A stretch of 64,000 nucleotides of DNA, taken from contig NZ_CP061291.1 of NCBI RefSeq assembly GCF_018687455.1, positions 186,001 through 250,000 on the forward strand, given 5' to 3'. The translations under genes were made by a program, and so were the position numbers. The stretch is from Polynucleobacter sp. TSB-Sco08W16 (GTDB taxonomy: Bacteria; Pseudomonadota; Gammaproteobacteria; Burkholderiales; Burkholderiaceae). The notes below the pieces were generated by a model. That model was not told the DNA's origin. It did not search any database and worked only from the letters and a program-made list of their open reading frames with translations. Below are positions 40,869-50,494 of the stretch, piece after piece (position 1 is the stretch's first letter; each line of letters starts with the position of its first letter).

Positions 40869-42872
40869 ATGTCAAACCTTCAAATTCGCATGGCCAATGC
40901 CATTCGCGCCTTATCCATGGATGCAGTTCAGCAGGCAAATTCAGGTCATCCTGGTATGCCGATGGGGATGGCAGATATTGCAGTTGGATTATGGAATGAA
41001 CATTTAAAACATAATCCTAATGATCCACATTGGATTGATCGGGATCGTTTTGTTTTATCTAATGGTCACGGTTCTATGTTGCTGTATTCACTCTTGCATC
41101 TTTCTGGTTATGACTTACCAATTGAAGAGTTAAAAAATTTCCGTCAACTCCATAGCAAAACTCCAGGACATCCTGAATATGGAATTACACCTGGTGTAGA
41201 AACTACCACTGGACCACTCGGTCAGGGCATTTCTAACGCAGTAGGAATGGCGCTTGCAGAAAAATTACTCGCTGAAGAATTTAATCGCCCAGGTCTCAAC
41301 ATCATCGATCACTACACCTATGTATTTTTAGGTGATGGTTGCTTGATGGAGGGCATTAGCCATGAAGTTTGTTCCTTGGCTGGCACATTAAAGTTAAATA
41401 AATTAATTGCACTCTGGGATGACAACGGTATCTCTATCGATGGCAAAGTCGTTTCTTGGTTTAATGAAGATACGCCGAAGCGATTTGAATCTTATGGTTG
41501 GAATGTTATTCGTGATGTAGATGGTCATGATGCAGAAGCGATTTCTAAGGCAATTGCTAAAGCCAAAAAGAGCGATAAACCAACCCTGATTTGCTGCAAG
41601 ACTGCAATCGGCCAAGGCTCACCCAATATGGCTGGCAGCGACAAGGTTCACGGTTCCCCACTGGGCGCTACTGAGATTGCTGCAACTCGTGTGGCATTGA
41701 ACTGGCCATACGCGCCATTTGAAGTCCCAAAAGATATTTATGCTGCTTGGGATTTTAAAAAGCGTGGTCAAGCTGCTGAGCATGAGTGGAATAAAGAGTT
41801 TCAGAAATACAAGAATAAATTTCCAGAACTGGCTTCTGAACTACAGCGTCGTATGCAGGGTGATTTATCAAAAGACTTTGCTTCAACCCTAAACACGTAT
41901 TTAAAAACTTGCCAATCCAAAGCAGAAACCATTGCTACTCGTAAAGCGAGTCAAAATGCAATTGAAGCTTTGGCGCCAGCCTTACCAGAATTTATGGGGG
42001 GTTCTGCAGACTTAACCGGTTCTAACCTCACCAATTGGTCAGCATGTAAAGCAGTGCGTGGCGACCAGTGGGGCAACCATATTAATTACGGTGTGCGCGA
42101 GTTTGGTATGAGCGCCATCATGAATGGTATTGCCTTGCATGGTGGATACATCCCATTTGGTGGCACCTTTTTAACCTTCTCAGATTACAGTCGTAATGCG
42201 ATTCGCATGGCGGCATTGATGAAGCTCCGCAGTATTTTTGTCTTCACCCACGACTCTATTGGTCTGGGCGAGGATGGACCAACCCATCAATCAGTTGAGC
42301 ACGTTGCCAGCTTGCGCTTGATCCCCAATCTGATGGTCTGGCGTCCTTGTGACACGACCGAGAGCGCCGTGGCTTGGGGCTCAGCAGTTGAGCGCAAGAA
42401 TGGCCCAAGCGCTTTGATCTTTAGTCGCCAAAACTGCCCATTTGTTTCTCGCAGCAGTCAGCAGATTAAAGATATTGCTCGTGGCGGCTATGTCTTGCGC
42501 GATCCTCAGTCTGGAAAGATTGATGCAGTCATCATTGCCACTGGTTCAGAAATTGCCCTCGCATTGCAAACAGCTGATCGTTTAGAAAAAGACAGTGCAG
42601 GAAAGATCGGTATTCGTGTAGTTTCAATTCCATCAACAACTGTTTTTGATCAACAAGATGCTGCTTATAAAGTAAAAGTATTGCCAGCCAATATTCCACG
42701 CATTGCAGTTGAAGCTGGCGTTAGTGATTTTTGGTGGAAGTACGGTTGTGCAGCAGTGCATGGTGTCGATACCTTTGGTGAGTCAGCGCCTGCACCGGTG
42801 CTCTACGAATACTTTGGTTTAACAGTCGATCAAATTGCGAAGACTGTTCAGCAATGCATCACAAATAAGTAA
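40869..42872 (+). CDS. tkt: Transketolase
   Basis: Transketolase moves two-carbon units between sugar phosphates with thiamine diphosphate. The 667-residue protein begins MSNLQIRMANAIRALSMDAVQQANSGHPGMPMGMADIA; the TPP motif appears as FLGDGCLMEGISHEV onward with the following DDNGIS, and the catalytic Glu lies in NYGVREFGMSAIMNGIALHGG. FTHDSIGLGEDGPTHQSVEH is also conserved. I chose the ATG at 40869: the open frame extends 30 codons upstream into divergent rsmE, but homologues begin here. gap follows by 35 bases, forming a Calvin/glycolysis-type tkt-gap pair. Confidence 0.97.
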   Translation: MSNLQIRMANAIRALSMDAVQQANSGHPGMPMGMADIAVGLWNEHLKHNPNDPHWIDRDRFVLSNGHGSMLLYSLLHLSGYDLPIEELKNFRQLHSKTPGHPEYGITPGVETTTGPLGQGISNAVGMALAEKLLAEEFNRPGLNIIDHYTYVFLGDGCLMEGISHEVCSLAGTLKLNKLIALWDDNGISIDGKVVSWFNEDTPKRFESYGWNVIRDVDGHDAEAISKAIAKAKKSDKPTLICCKTAIGQGSPNMAGSDKVHGSPLGATEIAATRVALNWPYAPFEVPKDIYAAWDFKKRGQAAEHEWNKEFQKYKNKFPELASELQRRMQGDLSKDFASTLNTYLKTCQSKAETIATRKASQNAIEALAPALPEFMGGSADLTGSNLTNWSACKAVRGDQWGNHINYGVREFGMSAIMNGIALHGGYIPFGGTFLTFSDYSRNAIRMAALMKLRSIFVFTHDSIGLGEDGPTHQSVEHVASLRLIPNLMVWRPCDTTESAVAWGSAVERKNGPSALIFSRQNCPFVSRSSQQIKDIARGGYVLRDPQSGKIDAVIIATGSEIALALQTADRLEKDSAGKIGIRVVSIPSTTVFDQQDAAYKVKVLPANIPRIAVEAGVSDFWWKYGCAAVHGVDTFGESAPAPVLYEYFGLTVDQIAKTVQQCITNK

Positions 42873-42907
42873 TGCGAAATACATTCAATATTAGTAAGGG
42901 GAAATAA

Positions 42908-43933
42908 ATGACAATTCGTGTCGCAATTAATGGTTATGGACGTATTGGGCGCATGGTGTTGCGGGCCCTATATGAAGATCAAGTAAATGGCAAACCTCGC
43001 CGTGATATCAAGATCGTTGCGATCAATGCGATGGGTGATATTGCGATCAATGCCCATTTAACCCAATACGACTCTGCTCATGGCCGCTTCCCCGCGGAAG
43101 TTTCTGTTGATGGCGATTGCATGGTGGTGAATGGCGATCGTATCAAGATGTTTTGTACGCGTAACCCTGCAGAAACTCCTTGGGGTGAGTTGGGTGTTGA
43201 TTTGGTTTTAGAGTGCACGGGTAAGTTCACCTCTAAAGAGAAGGCAATGATTCACATTGAGCAGGGCGCTAAGAAAGTATTGATTTCTGCTCCTGGCGAA
43301 AAAGATGTGGATGCAACCATTGTGTATGGCGTAAACCAAAATGTATTGAAGCCAAGCGATGTTGTTGTTTCTAATGCAAGCTGCACTACAAATTGTTTAG
43401 CCCCCTTGGTTAAGCCATTGCTAGAAAAAATTGGTATTGAGTCTGGCTTGATGACTACGATCCATGCATTTACAAATGATCAGGTTTTGACAGATGTTTA
43501 TCACAAGGATATGCGTCGCGCGCGCTCTGCAGTGACCAGCATGATTCCAACAAAGACTGGTGCTGCAAAAGCGGTTGGTTTGGTCTTGCCAGCATTGGCA
43601 GGTCGTTTCGATGGCTTCGCAATGCGCGTGCCAGTGATTAACGTTTCAGTGGTTGACCTGACGTTTGCGGCTAGTCGCGCCACTAGCGTTGATGAGGTGA
43701 ACACGATTCTGAAGGAAGCCAGTGAAGGTGAGCTCAAAGGCATTTTGGGTTTCAACACTCTACCTTTAGTTTCGATCGACTTTAATCATGATCCACGCCC
43801 CAGTATTTATGATGCTTCCCAAACTCGGGTATCCGCAGATGGCAAGTTGGTCAAGGTTTTGGCCTGGTATGACAATGAATGGGGTTATTCAGTCCAAATG
43901 CTCAATGCAGCCGAAGCGTTAATGGCTGTATAG
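42908..43933 (+). CDS. gap: Glyceraldehyde-3-phosphate dehydrogenase, type I
   Basis: A 341-residue GAPDH. The NAD motif INGYGRIGRM is at residues 8-17, the catalytic Cys159 lies in SNASCTTNC, and the C-terminus carries WYDNEWGYSVQML. It converts glyceraldehyde 3-phosphate to 1,3-bisphosphoglycerate. AGGGGAAATA upstream gives a good ribosome site. tkt-gap co-transcription is common in Burkholderiales; no pgk is seen in the window, so the usual tkt-gap-pgk order is broken after gap by a terminator. Confidence 0.97.
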   Translation: MTIRVAINGYGRIGRMVLRALYEDQVNGKPRRDIKIVAINAMGDIAINAHLTQYDSAHGRFPAEVSVDGDCMVVNGDRIKMFCTRNPAETPWGELGVDLVLECTGKFTSKEKAMIHIEQGAKKVLISAPGEKDVDATIVYGVNQNVLKPSDVVVSNASCTTNCLAPLVKPLLEKIGIESGLMTTIHAFTNDQVLTDVYHKDMRRARSAVTSMIPTKTGAAKAVGLVLPALAGRFDGFAMRVPVINVSVVDLTFAASRATSVDEVNTILKEASEGELKGILGFNTLPLVSIDFNHDPRPSIYDASQTRVSADGKLVKVLAWYDNEWGYSVQMLNAAEALMAV

Positions 43934-43977
43934 TAATTAAAAGTCGTTAACTGCATTTAAGTGCTGTTAAAAAACTA

Positions 43978-44004
43978 AAAAGACCTCAAATTGAGGTCTT
44001 TTTT
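43978..44004. terminator. Bidirectional terminator after gap
   Basis: AAGACCTC (43980-43987) pairs with GAGGTCTT (43993-44000) around AAATT; an A-run precedes and a T-run follows, so it can serve gap and the convergent fur. Confidence 0.92.
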
Positions 44005-44049
44005 CACATCTACAGGTCCAAAAGGAGGGCAAAAGACCTTAAAAATGGC

Positions 44050-44505
44050 CTATTTTTGCTTATTTCGGCAGTTTTTCTTCTGACAATGCCCATACATGGC
44101 TAAAGAGTGCTCTTGAAGCTTAAATCCGAGGTTTTTAGCAATATCGCGCTGTCTTTTCTCAATAGCTTCATCCACAAACTCTTCCACATGCCCGCAATCA
44201 AGGCAAACCAAGTGATCGTGGTGGCGACCCTCATTGAGTTCATAAATAGCTCTGCTATCACCCTTACTAGACTCAAAGTGGCTACGGAGCAAGAGCCCTG
44301 CTTGCTCAAACTGGGTTAGCACTCGATAAACGGTAGCCAGACCAATTTCTTGATCGTCTTTTGCAAGCGCCATAAAGACGTCTTCAGCGCTAAAGTGGGT
44401 TCCGCCATTTTGATGAAAAAAATCGAGGATTTTCATGCGTGGACCAGTGGCTTTGAGGCCAATGTCACGCAAATTTTCAGGAGTAGCGTTTTGGTTCGTA
44501 TTCAT
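44050..44505 (-). CDS. fur: Ferric uptake regulator Fur
   Basis: Fur represses iron uptake genes when loaded with Fe2+. From the ATG at 44505 the protein has 151 residues: LRDIGLKATGPRMKILDFFHQ, the recognition helix region IGLATVYRVLTQFEQAGLL, HHDHLVCLDCGHVEEF with metal ligands, and a C-terminal HCQKKNCRNK Cys pair. A longer in-frame start at 44691 would run through the divergent bamE start and is not supported by homologues. fur divergent from bamE is the usual betaproteobacterial order. Confidence 0.95.
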   Translation of the reverse strand: MNTNQNATPENLRDIGLKATGPRMKILDFFHQNGGTHFSAEDVFMALAKDDQEIGLATVYRVLTQFEQAGLLLRSHFESSKGDSRAIYELNEGRHHDHLVCLDCGHVEEFVDEAIEKRQRDIAKNLGFKLQEHSLAMYGHCQKKNCRNKQK

Positions 44506-44548
44506 GGCTTTGGGAGCTAAAATCAATGACTTAATGATACGGTCAGCC

Positions 44549-45280
44549 ATGCAAAATTGCTTTGAATTTTTTAGTCGTTTTTTGAGCTCCCTTTTGAGGG
44601 GCCTATTCACCCCCGTTCGAGGAGGGCTGTTTGCTTTTGCCTTGATCAGCTTGCTAGGTGTTGTCGGCTGCTCAACAGCGGTTGACAACACTCAGCGTGC
44701 TTGGGTGAATACTATTTTCAGACCTTACGTGCCTGATGTTGTTCAGGGCAACTTTATTTCAAGCGAGCAATATTCCAAATTGCAATTAGGAATGACCCGC
44801 GAACAAGTTCGCCAAATTTTAGGAACGCCGTTATTGGCAAGTTACTTCCATGCGAATCGCTGGGATTATGTTTTTGAATTTAAACGCAACGGACAACGTA
44901 TTGGTGCTGAGCGTCATGTGACCGTATATTTTGACAGCGACAAATTAGTTAAGTTTGAAGGCGATGCCTTGCCCACTGAAATCGAGTTAGTTGCTGAGAT
45001 TGATGACTACTCCAAGAAAAAGCGCTCATTTTGGGATGTCATCACGGGCTCAAACAAGCCGCCGGTGACTCCGCCGTTACAGCAACCTGAGATCATGGTG
45101 CCAAGCAGGACTGATAACTTGTTGGCCGGAGCGCCAGTACCAGCTTTGCCCGCTGCAAGCGAAGGCTCTTTCTGGGATTTCTTCAGCTTTTCAAAATCAG
45201 CAGATGGTCAAGTAATACAGCCTGAAACTTTGGGGCCAGGCGCTTTGAATGCTCCAGTAACTCCAGAAACAAAGCAGTAA
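44549..45280 (+). CDS. bamE: Outer membrane protein assembly factor BamE (lipoprotein)
   Basis: BamE stabilises the BamABCD complex that inserts beta-barrel proteins. From ATG 44549 the protein has 243 residues with a long signal region, a hydrophobic stretch FAFALISLLGVV and lipobox Cys41. The conserved domain contains FRPYVPDVVQGNFIS, QYSKLQLGMTREQVRQILGTPLL and FHANRWDYVFEFKRNG. The C-terminus is extended and proline-rich, with two SFWD-type repeats (RSFWDVITG, GSFWDFFSF). Start choice is uncertain: ATG 44534 is also in frame, and a GAGGAGG near 44620 hints at a shorter signal. Confidence 0.9.
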   Translation: MQNCFEFFSRFLSSLLRGLFTPVRGGLFAFALISLLGVVGCSTAVDNTQRAWVNTIFRPYVPDVVQGNFISSEQYSKLQLGMTREQVRQILGTPLLASYFHANRWDYVFEFKRNGQRIGAERHVTVYFDSDKLVKFEGDALPTEIELVAEIDDYSKKKRSFWDVITGSNKPPVTPPLQQPEIMVPSRTDNLLAGAPVPALPAASEGSFWDFFSFSKSADGQVIQPETLGPGALNAPVTPETKQ

Positions 45281-45318
45281 TTACCCCAAGCAACTTTTAA
45301 TTTGAAGCGAAGAAATAC

Positions 45319-46122
45319 ATGATGAAGATTGCAATTGCAGGTGCAACTGGCCGTATGGGCAAGATGTTGATTGAGGCCGTTCTCAATACATCAGATGCTC
45401 AGCTTGTAGGCGCACTTGAACATTCAGCTTGCCCGCAATTAGGTGAGGATGCTGGTGCATTCTTAGGTAAAAAGACTGGTGTAGTTATTTCTGCTGATGT
45501 TGCTGCAGTATTGGCAAATACTGAATATCTAATTGATTTCACAAGGCCTGAGGGCACAATGTCGCATTTGGCTGTAGCAGAAAAGACTGGTACCAAGATG
45601 ATTATTGGTACAACCGGCCTAACGTCAGATCAAATTGCCAATCTCAAGAAGGCCTCAGCGAACTTGGCTATTGTGTTTGCGCCCAATATGAGTGTGGGCG
45701 TTAATGCCACATTTAAATTATTAGAGATTGCAGCCAAGATGCTTAATCAAGGTTACGACATTGAAATTATTGAAGCTCATCATCGTCACAAAGTTGATGC
45801 GCCGTCTGGAACTGCGCTGAAGATGGGTGAAGTGATTGCAGACGCTCTAGGTGAAAAGCTCGATGATGTTGCCGTCTACGCACGCGAGGGTCATACCGGA
45901 GAACGCAAAGAAGGATCCATTGGTTTTGCAACCATTCGTGGCGGCGACATTGTGGGTGATCACACCGTTTTATTTGCTGGCGATGGCGAGCGTATTGAAA
46001 TTAGTCACAAGTCCTCAAGCCGTCAATCTTATGCCCAGGGGTCTTTGCGTGCCGCACGTTTCTTGCAGAAGCAAAGCTCAGGACTTTATGACATGCAAGA
46101 CGTTCTTGGCTTGCGCAAATAA
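45319..46122 (+). CDS. dapB: 4-hydroxy-tetrahydrodipicolinate reductase
   Basis: DapB works in the lysine/diaminopimelate pathway. The 267-residue protein shows IAIAGATGRMGKML at the N-terminus (NAD(P)H site), IIGTTGLTSDQI, FAPNMSVGVN, and the catalytic IEAHHRHKVDAPSGTAL near residue 155. Length fits the family (273 in E. coli). It follows bamE by 38 bases and precedes leuS. Confidence 0.97.
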   Translation: MMKIAIAGATGRMGKMLIEAVLNTSDAQLVGALEHSACPQLGEDAGAFLGKKTGVVISADVAAVLANTEYLIDFTRPEGTMSHLAVAEKTGTKMIIGTTGLTSDQIANLKKASANLAIVFAPNMSVGVNATFKLLEIAAKMLNQGYDIEIIEAHHRHKVDAPSGTALKMGEVIADALGEKLDDVAVYAREGHTGERKEGSIGFATIRGGDIVGDHTVLFAGDGERIEISHKSSSRQSYAQGSLRAARFLQKQSSGLYDMQDVLGLRK

Positions 46123-46162
46123 TTCCGCTACTAAAAACTAAAATAGAAAAGAGTTGTATTGA

Positions 46163-48835
46163 ATGAGTAAGGATTACGACTACCGCAGTATTGAAGCGGC
46201 AGCGCAAGCTGATTGGGAAGCTGCGCAAGTCTATCAAGTAGCCGAGAATGCTGTCGGTACTGACGGCAAGAAAAAACCAAAATATTACGCTTGCTCTATG
46301 TTGCCCTACCCGTCAGGTAAGCTGCATATGGGACATGTGCGCAACTACACCATCAATGATGTGATGACACGTCAATTGCGCATGCAAGGCTACAACGTCC
46401 TGATGCCAATGGGTTGGGACGCTTTCGGTATGCCTGCAGAAAATGCGGCGATTCAGAATAAGGTGCCTCCAGCCAAATGGACGTACGACAACATTGCTTA
46501 TATGAAAAAGCAAATGGCAGCGATGGGTTTGGCAATCGACTGGTCAAGAGAAGTGGCAACCTGTAGCCCTGATTACTACCGCTGGAACCAATGGCTCTTT
46601 TTAAGGATGCTGGAAAAAGGGATTGCCTATCGTAAGACTCAAGTAGTGAACTGGGATCCGATTGATCAAACTGTTTTAGCAAATGAACAAGTCATTGACG
46701 GTCGTGGTTGGCGCTCAGGCGCATTGGTTGAAAAGCGTGAGATCCCTGGTTATTACTTCAACATTACTGCGTATGCGGAACAATTGCTTTCTGGTTTAGA
46801 TGGCTTGGGTTGGCCAGAGCGTGTCAAAACCATGCAGCAGAATTGGATCGGCAAGAGTCGGGGTGTGCGTTTTGCCTTCAAGCATGAGATTGAAGATGCT
46901 CACGGTAACTTTATTCAAGATGGTTTGCTGTACGTTTTTACAACTCGTGCTGACACCATCATGGGCGTAACCTTCTGTGCAGTTGCGGCTGAACATCCTT
47001 TGGCTACTAAAGCTGCTGCCACTAATCCAGCCTTAGCTGCTTTTATTGAGAAGTGCAAAACTGGCAGCGTGATTGAGGCCGACTTAGCCACTCAAGAAAA
47101 AGAGGGCATGTTCACCGGCTTATATGTCACACATCCACTGACTAATCAACCTGTACCGGTTTGGGTGGGTAACTATGTTCTGATGTCCTATGGTGATGGC
47201 GCAGTGATGGGCGTTCCTGCTCATGACGAGCGCGATTTTGCCTTTGCACTCAAATACGACTTACCGATTAAACAAGTGATTGCTCTCAAGGGTGAGTCAC
47301 CCATGTTTAACGCAACACGCTGGGAAGATTGGTACGCCCAAAAAGAGGACGTCATTTGCTTTAATAGCGATCAATACAACGGGCTTTCGCATGAAGAGGC
47401 CGTAAGTGCGGTTGCTAATGATCTAGAGAAGATGGGTATTGGCCAAATCAAGACCACCTATCGCTTGCGTGACTGGGGTATTTCTCGTCAGCGTTATTGG
47501 GGTACGCCAATTCCGATTATTCATTGTGGCGATGAAGCAAATCCTGGTTGTGGTGCAGTTCCTGTGCCGGAGGCAGACTTGCCAGTGGTATTGCCTGAAG
47601 ATTGTGTACCAGATGGCAGCGGTAACCCTTTAAATAAACGGTCAGACTTTTTGAATGTGAAGTGTCCCAAGTGTGGCAAGCCTGCACGACGCGAGACTGA
47701 CACGATGGATACCTTTGTAGATTCTTCTTGGTACTTCATGCGCTATACCGGACCTGATGCGCAGACCATGGTGGATGGGCGTAATGAATATTGGATGCCA
47801 ATGGATCAATACATTGGCGGTATTGAACATGCGATCCTGCATTTACTCTATGCGCGCTTTTGGACTAAAGTCATGCGTGATCTGAATTTGATTACGTTTG
47901 ATGAGCCTTTCCAGAATCTCTTGACGCAAGGCATGGTACTCAATGAGACTTATTACTCTGAAGAGGCTTCAGGTAAAAAGACTTGGCTAAATCCTTTGGA
48001 TGTTGAGTTAGATCTTGATGAAAAAGGTCGCCCTCAAGGTGCAAAGTTAAAAGGAGACAACTCTGGCACACCAGTCATCATCGGTGGTGTTGAGAAGATG
48101 TCCAAGAGTAAGAATAATGGCGTTGATCCGCAGGCTTTGATTGATCAATATGGCGCGGATACTGCACGTTTATTTGTCATGTTTGCAGCGCCACCTGAGC
48201 AACAATTAGAGTGGTCTGGTGCTGGTGTTGATGGGGCCTCTCGTTTCTTGCGTCGTGTATGGATGTACTCGAGTAGCCAAGCTAATACTATTCGTGATGC
48301 GCAGGATACTCTTCCCAGCAACTTAAATGATGCCGAGAAAGAACTGCGTCGCGAAGTCCATTCAATTTTGAAGCAGGCAAATTTTGACTATCAACGTCGT
48401 CAATACAATACGGTTGTATCTGCTGCAATGAAGATGCTCAATGTGCTTGAGCCCATTAAATTAGAGCAAGGCGCTTCAATTGGCGCGCCAGTGCTCCGTG
48501 AATGTCTCAGTATCTTGTTGCGTGTCCTTTATCCAGTTGTGCCACATTTGACCCATGTGCTCTGGAAGGATTTAGGATATGCCAAGAATTTCGGGCCTAT
48601 TCTAGATGTCCCATGGCCCGGTGTAGATGAGGCCGCCCTCATTCAAACCGAGATTACTTTGATGTTGCAAATTAATGGCAAATTACGAGGTGATATTAAG
48701 GTGTCAGCAGAAGCCAGTAAGGAAGAAATTGAGGCCTTGGCTTTGCAGAGTGAGCCTGCAGTAAAAGTCCTTAACGGCGGAGTCCCTAAAAAAGTCATCG
48801 TTGTACCTGGTCGTTTAGTCAATATCGTTGCATAG
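46163..48835 (+). CDS. leuS: Leucyl-tRNA synthetase
   Basis: An 890-residue class I synthetase. The HIGH motif appears as MLPYPSGKLHMGHVRNYT near residue 44-60, the CP1 editing domain occupies about 230-420 (TTRADTIMGVTFCAVAAEHP, GVPAHDERDFAFA), a zinc-like CPKCGKPARRETDTMDTFVDSSWYFMRY follows, and KMSKSKNNGV is near residue 650. The C-terminal domain ends with VIVVPGRLVNIVA. It is the third gene of bamE-dapB-leuS-lptE-holA. Confidence 0.98.
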   Translation: MSKDYDYRSIEAAAQADWEAAQVYQVAENAVGTDGKKKPKYYACSMLPYPSGKLHMGHVRNYTINDVMTRQLRMQGYNVLMPMGWDAFGMPAENAAIQNKVPPAKWTYDNIAYMKKQMAAMGLAIDWSREVATCSPDYYRWNQWLFLRMLEKGIAYRKTQVVNWDPIDQTVLANEQVIDGRGWRSGALVEKREIPGYYFNITAYAEQLLSGLDGLGWPERVKTMQQNWIGKSRGVRFAFKHEIEDAHGNFIQDGLLYVFTTRADTIMGVTFCAVAAEHPLATKAAATNPALAAFIEKCKTGSVIEADLATQEKEGMFTGLYVTHPLTNQPVPVWVGNYVLMSYGDGAVMGVPAHDERDFAFALKYDLPIKQVIALKGESPMFNATRWEDWYAQKEDVICFNSDQYNGLSHEEAVSAVANDLEKMGIGQIKTTYRLRDWGISRQRYWGTPIPIIHCGDEANPGCGAVPVPEADLPVVLPEDCVPDGSGNPLNKRSDFLNVKCPKCGKPARRETDTMDTFVDSSWYFMRYTGPDAQTMVDGRNEYWMPMDQYIGGIEHAILHLLYARFWTKVMRDLNLITFDEPFQNLLTQGMVLNETYYSEEASGKKTWLNPLDVELDLDEKGRPQGAKLKGDNSGTPVIIGGVEKMSKSKNNGVDPQALIDQYGADTARLFVMFAAPPEQQLEWSGAGVDGASRFLRRVWMYSSSQANTIRDAQDTLPSNLNDAEKELRREVHSILKQANFDYQRRQYNTVVSAAMKMLNVLEPIKLEQGASIGAPVLRECLSILLRVLYPVVPHLTHVLWKDLGYAKNFGPILDVPWPGVDEAALIQTEITLMLQINGKLRGDIKVSAEASKEEIEALALQSEPAVKVLNGGVPKKVIVVPGRLVNIVA

Positions 48836-48854
48836 TGATAGAGAGTCTGAGGAT

Positions 48855-49382
48855 ATGAGCGCCAACCTATTTCGACGTGCCGTGCTTGGCTTCATTGTCA
48901 CTGCGCCACTGAGTGGTTTGCTTGCTTGCGGCTATCGCCTCCGCGGTATGGTGGATTTGCCCTTTAAAGCAATCGCCATTACTGGCAATCCATCACCTCC
49001 CTTGCGTGCTGATATTCAGACATCGATTTTGCAGGGCACAGATGTGAAGGTTGCAATCAGTCCCAAGGATGCTGATTTAATTTTAGAGATCACAAATGAC
49101 ATTAATGGGCGAGAGATCTTGGCCTACAACTCAGCTGGTCAGGTATCTGCATATCGCCTGAATATTCGTGTAGGTTTTAGAGCCTACGACACCTCTGGCG
49201 CAGAAATTATTCCCGATAGCGAAATTTATATGACTCGAGATATGGACTTCTCGAACACAACTGTTTTGGCAACCGATGTTCAGCAGCAACAATTCTTGTC
49301 ATTGATGCGCAAAGACTTGGCGGTTCAGATTTTGCGCCGCGTTGCCGCTGCTGCAAAAGCGCCACGAAGTAGATCTTTTTAA
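48855..49382 (+). CDS. lptE: LPS assembly lipoprotein LptE
   Basis: LptE plugs the LptD barrel and helps insert lipopolysaccharide at the cell surface. From ATG 48855 the protein has 175 residues with a lipoprotein signal (LLAC, Cys25) followed by GYRLRGMVDLPFKAIAITG, typical for the family, and ends with the helix FLSLMRKDLAVQILRRV. The leuS-lptE-holA order confirms the call. A TTG nine codons upstream overlaps the leuS stop but would place extra charged residues before the signal. Shine-Dalgarno GAGGA lies just before ATG. Confidence 0.93.
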   Translation: MSANLFRRAVLGFIVTAPLSGLLACGYRLRGMVDLPFKAIAITGNPSPPLRADIQTSILQGTDVKVAISPKDADLILEITNDINGREILAYNSAGQVSAYRLNIRVGFRAYDTSGAEIIPDSEIYMTRDMDFSNTTVLATDVQQQQFLSLMRKDLAVQILRRVAAAAKAPRSRSF

Positions 49383-49401
49383 AAAAGAGATTAAGACTCG
49401 C

Positions 49402-50463
49402 ATGGTCAAAGTTGATGCCTTGCAAGTGCACCTCAAATCCTTGAGTGCAGGGGGTGGGATGCTGCCCCTTTACGTTTTTAGTGGTGACGAACCCCTTCTC
49501 ATGATGGAGGCGATGGACCAATTACGCCTCGCCGCCAAGAAATTAGGCTTTACTGAGCGCGAGGTAATGCTACAAGAACGGGGATTTGATTGGAGTGCGC
49601 TCATGAGCGCTGGCCAAACTATGTCTTTGTTCGGTGATAAGCGTTGGGTAGAGTTGCGTATTCCGACGGGCAAACCTGGTCGCGATGGCGCTGACGCCTT
49701 AAAGCAATTTGCCGCTCAAATAGAGTCGCAGCCCAATGGTCCTGAAGGTCCTGATACGGTGGTCTGTATTGTATTGCCAAGGTTAGATGGTAAGACTAAG
49801 ACTTCAGCTTGGTTTAGCGCGCTAGATGATGCTGGTATGGCAGTGCAGATTGATTCTTTAGATCGTAGCCATTTGCCGAGATGGATTGCAGGTCGACTCA
49901 AGCTGCAAAACCAAGAAGTTGAGGATGGCCCTGAAGGCCAGCGCGCTTTGGAGTTTATTGCTGATCAAGTTGAGGGGAACCTCATTGCTGCACATCAAGA
50001 GATTTTGAAGTTGGGGCTTCTTTATCCCACGGGTGTATTAACTGAAGAGCAGATTCGCTCTTCCATTCTGAAGGTAGCGCGTTATAACGTTTTTGAATTA
50101 ACCGAGGCAATGTTGGCAGGCGATCTACCTCGCTTAAACCGCATGCTAGATGGTTTAAAAGGTGAGGGTGAGCCATTGGTGCTCATTCTATGGAGCGTGA
50201 CGGAAGAGCTTAGGCTACTATCTAAACTAAAGGTGGCTAGTGACGCTGGTGAATCTGTGCAGCAGCTGATGCGGGCGAATCGTATCTGGGGCAACAAAGA
50301 GCGTTTGTACCCAACAGCCCTGAGGCGGATTCAGCCGCTGAAGTTGCGCAGAGCCATGCAGGTTGCTGCAGGACTCGATCGTCAGGTGAAAGGTCTCTCT
50401 GCCGCAGAATTGCCAGCTGACCCATGGGATGGTTTACGTTTGCTTGGAAATTTACTGCGCTAA
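49402..50463 (+). CDS. holA: DNA polymerase III subunit delta
   Basis: HolA opens the beta clamp in the clamp loader. The 353-residue protein starts near MVKVDALQVHLKSL, with LPLYVFSGDEPLLMMEAMDQLR, the delta-specific ERGFDWSALMSAGQTMSLFGDKRWVELRIP and the C-terminal helical collar (LRLLSKLK, GNKERLYPTALRRI). I chose ATG 49402: the 20 codons upstream overlap the end of lptE and do not fit the family. Position after lptE is diagnostic. Confidence 0.94.
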   Translation: MVKVDALQVHLKSLSAGGGMLPLYVFSGDEPLLMMEAMDQLRLAAKKLGFTEREVMLQERGFDWSALMSAGQTMSLFGDKRWVELRIPTGKPGRDGADALKQFAAQIESQPNGPEGPDTVVCIVLPRLDGKTKTSAWFSALDDAGMAVQIDSLDRSHLPRWIAGRLKLQNQEVEDGPEGQRALEFIADQVEGNLIAAHQEILKLGLLYPTGVLTEEQIRSSILKVARYNVFELTEAMLAGDLPRLNRMLDGLKGEGEPLVLILWSVTEELRLLSKLKVASDAGESVQQLMRANRIWGNKERLYPTALRRIQPLKLRRAMQVAAGLDRQVKGLSAAELPADPWDGLRLLGNLLR

Positions 50464-50494
50464 GAGCAGAATTAATACATAGAGAACAATGTAA

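Noticed and set aside
44505..44549. Fur box in the fur/bamE divergent region
   Set aside because: The short AT-rich stretch does not match the 19-bp Fur consensus well enough.
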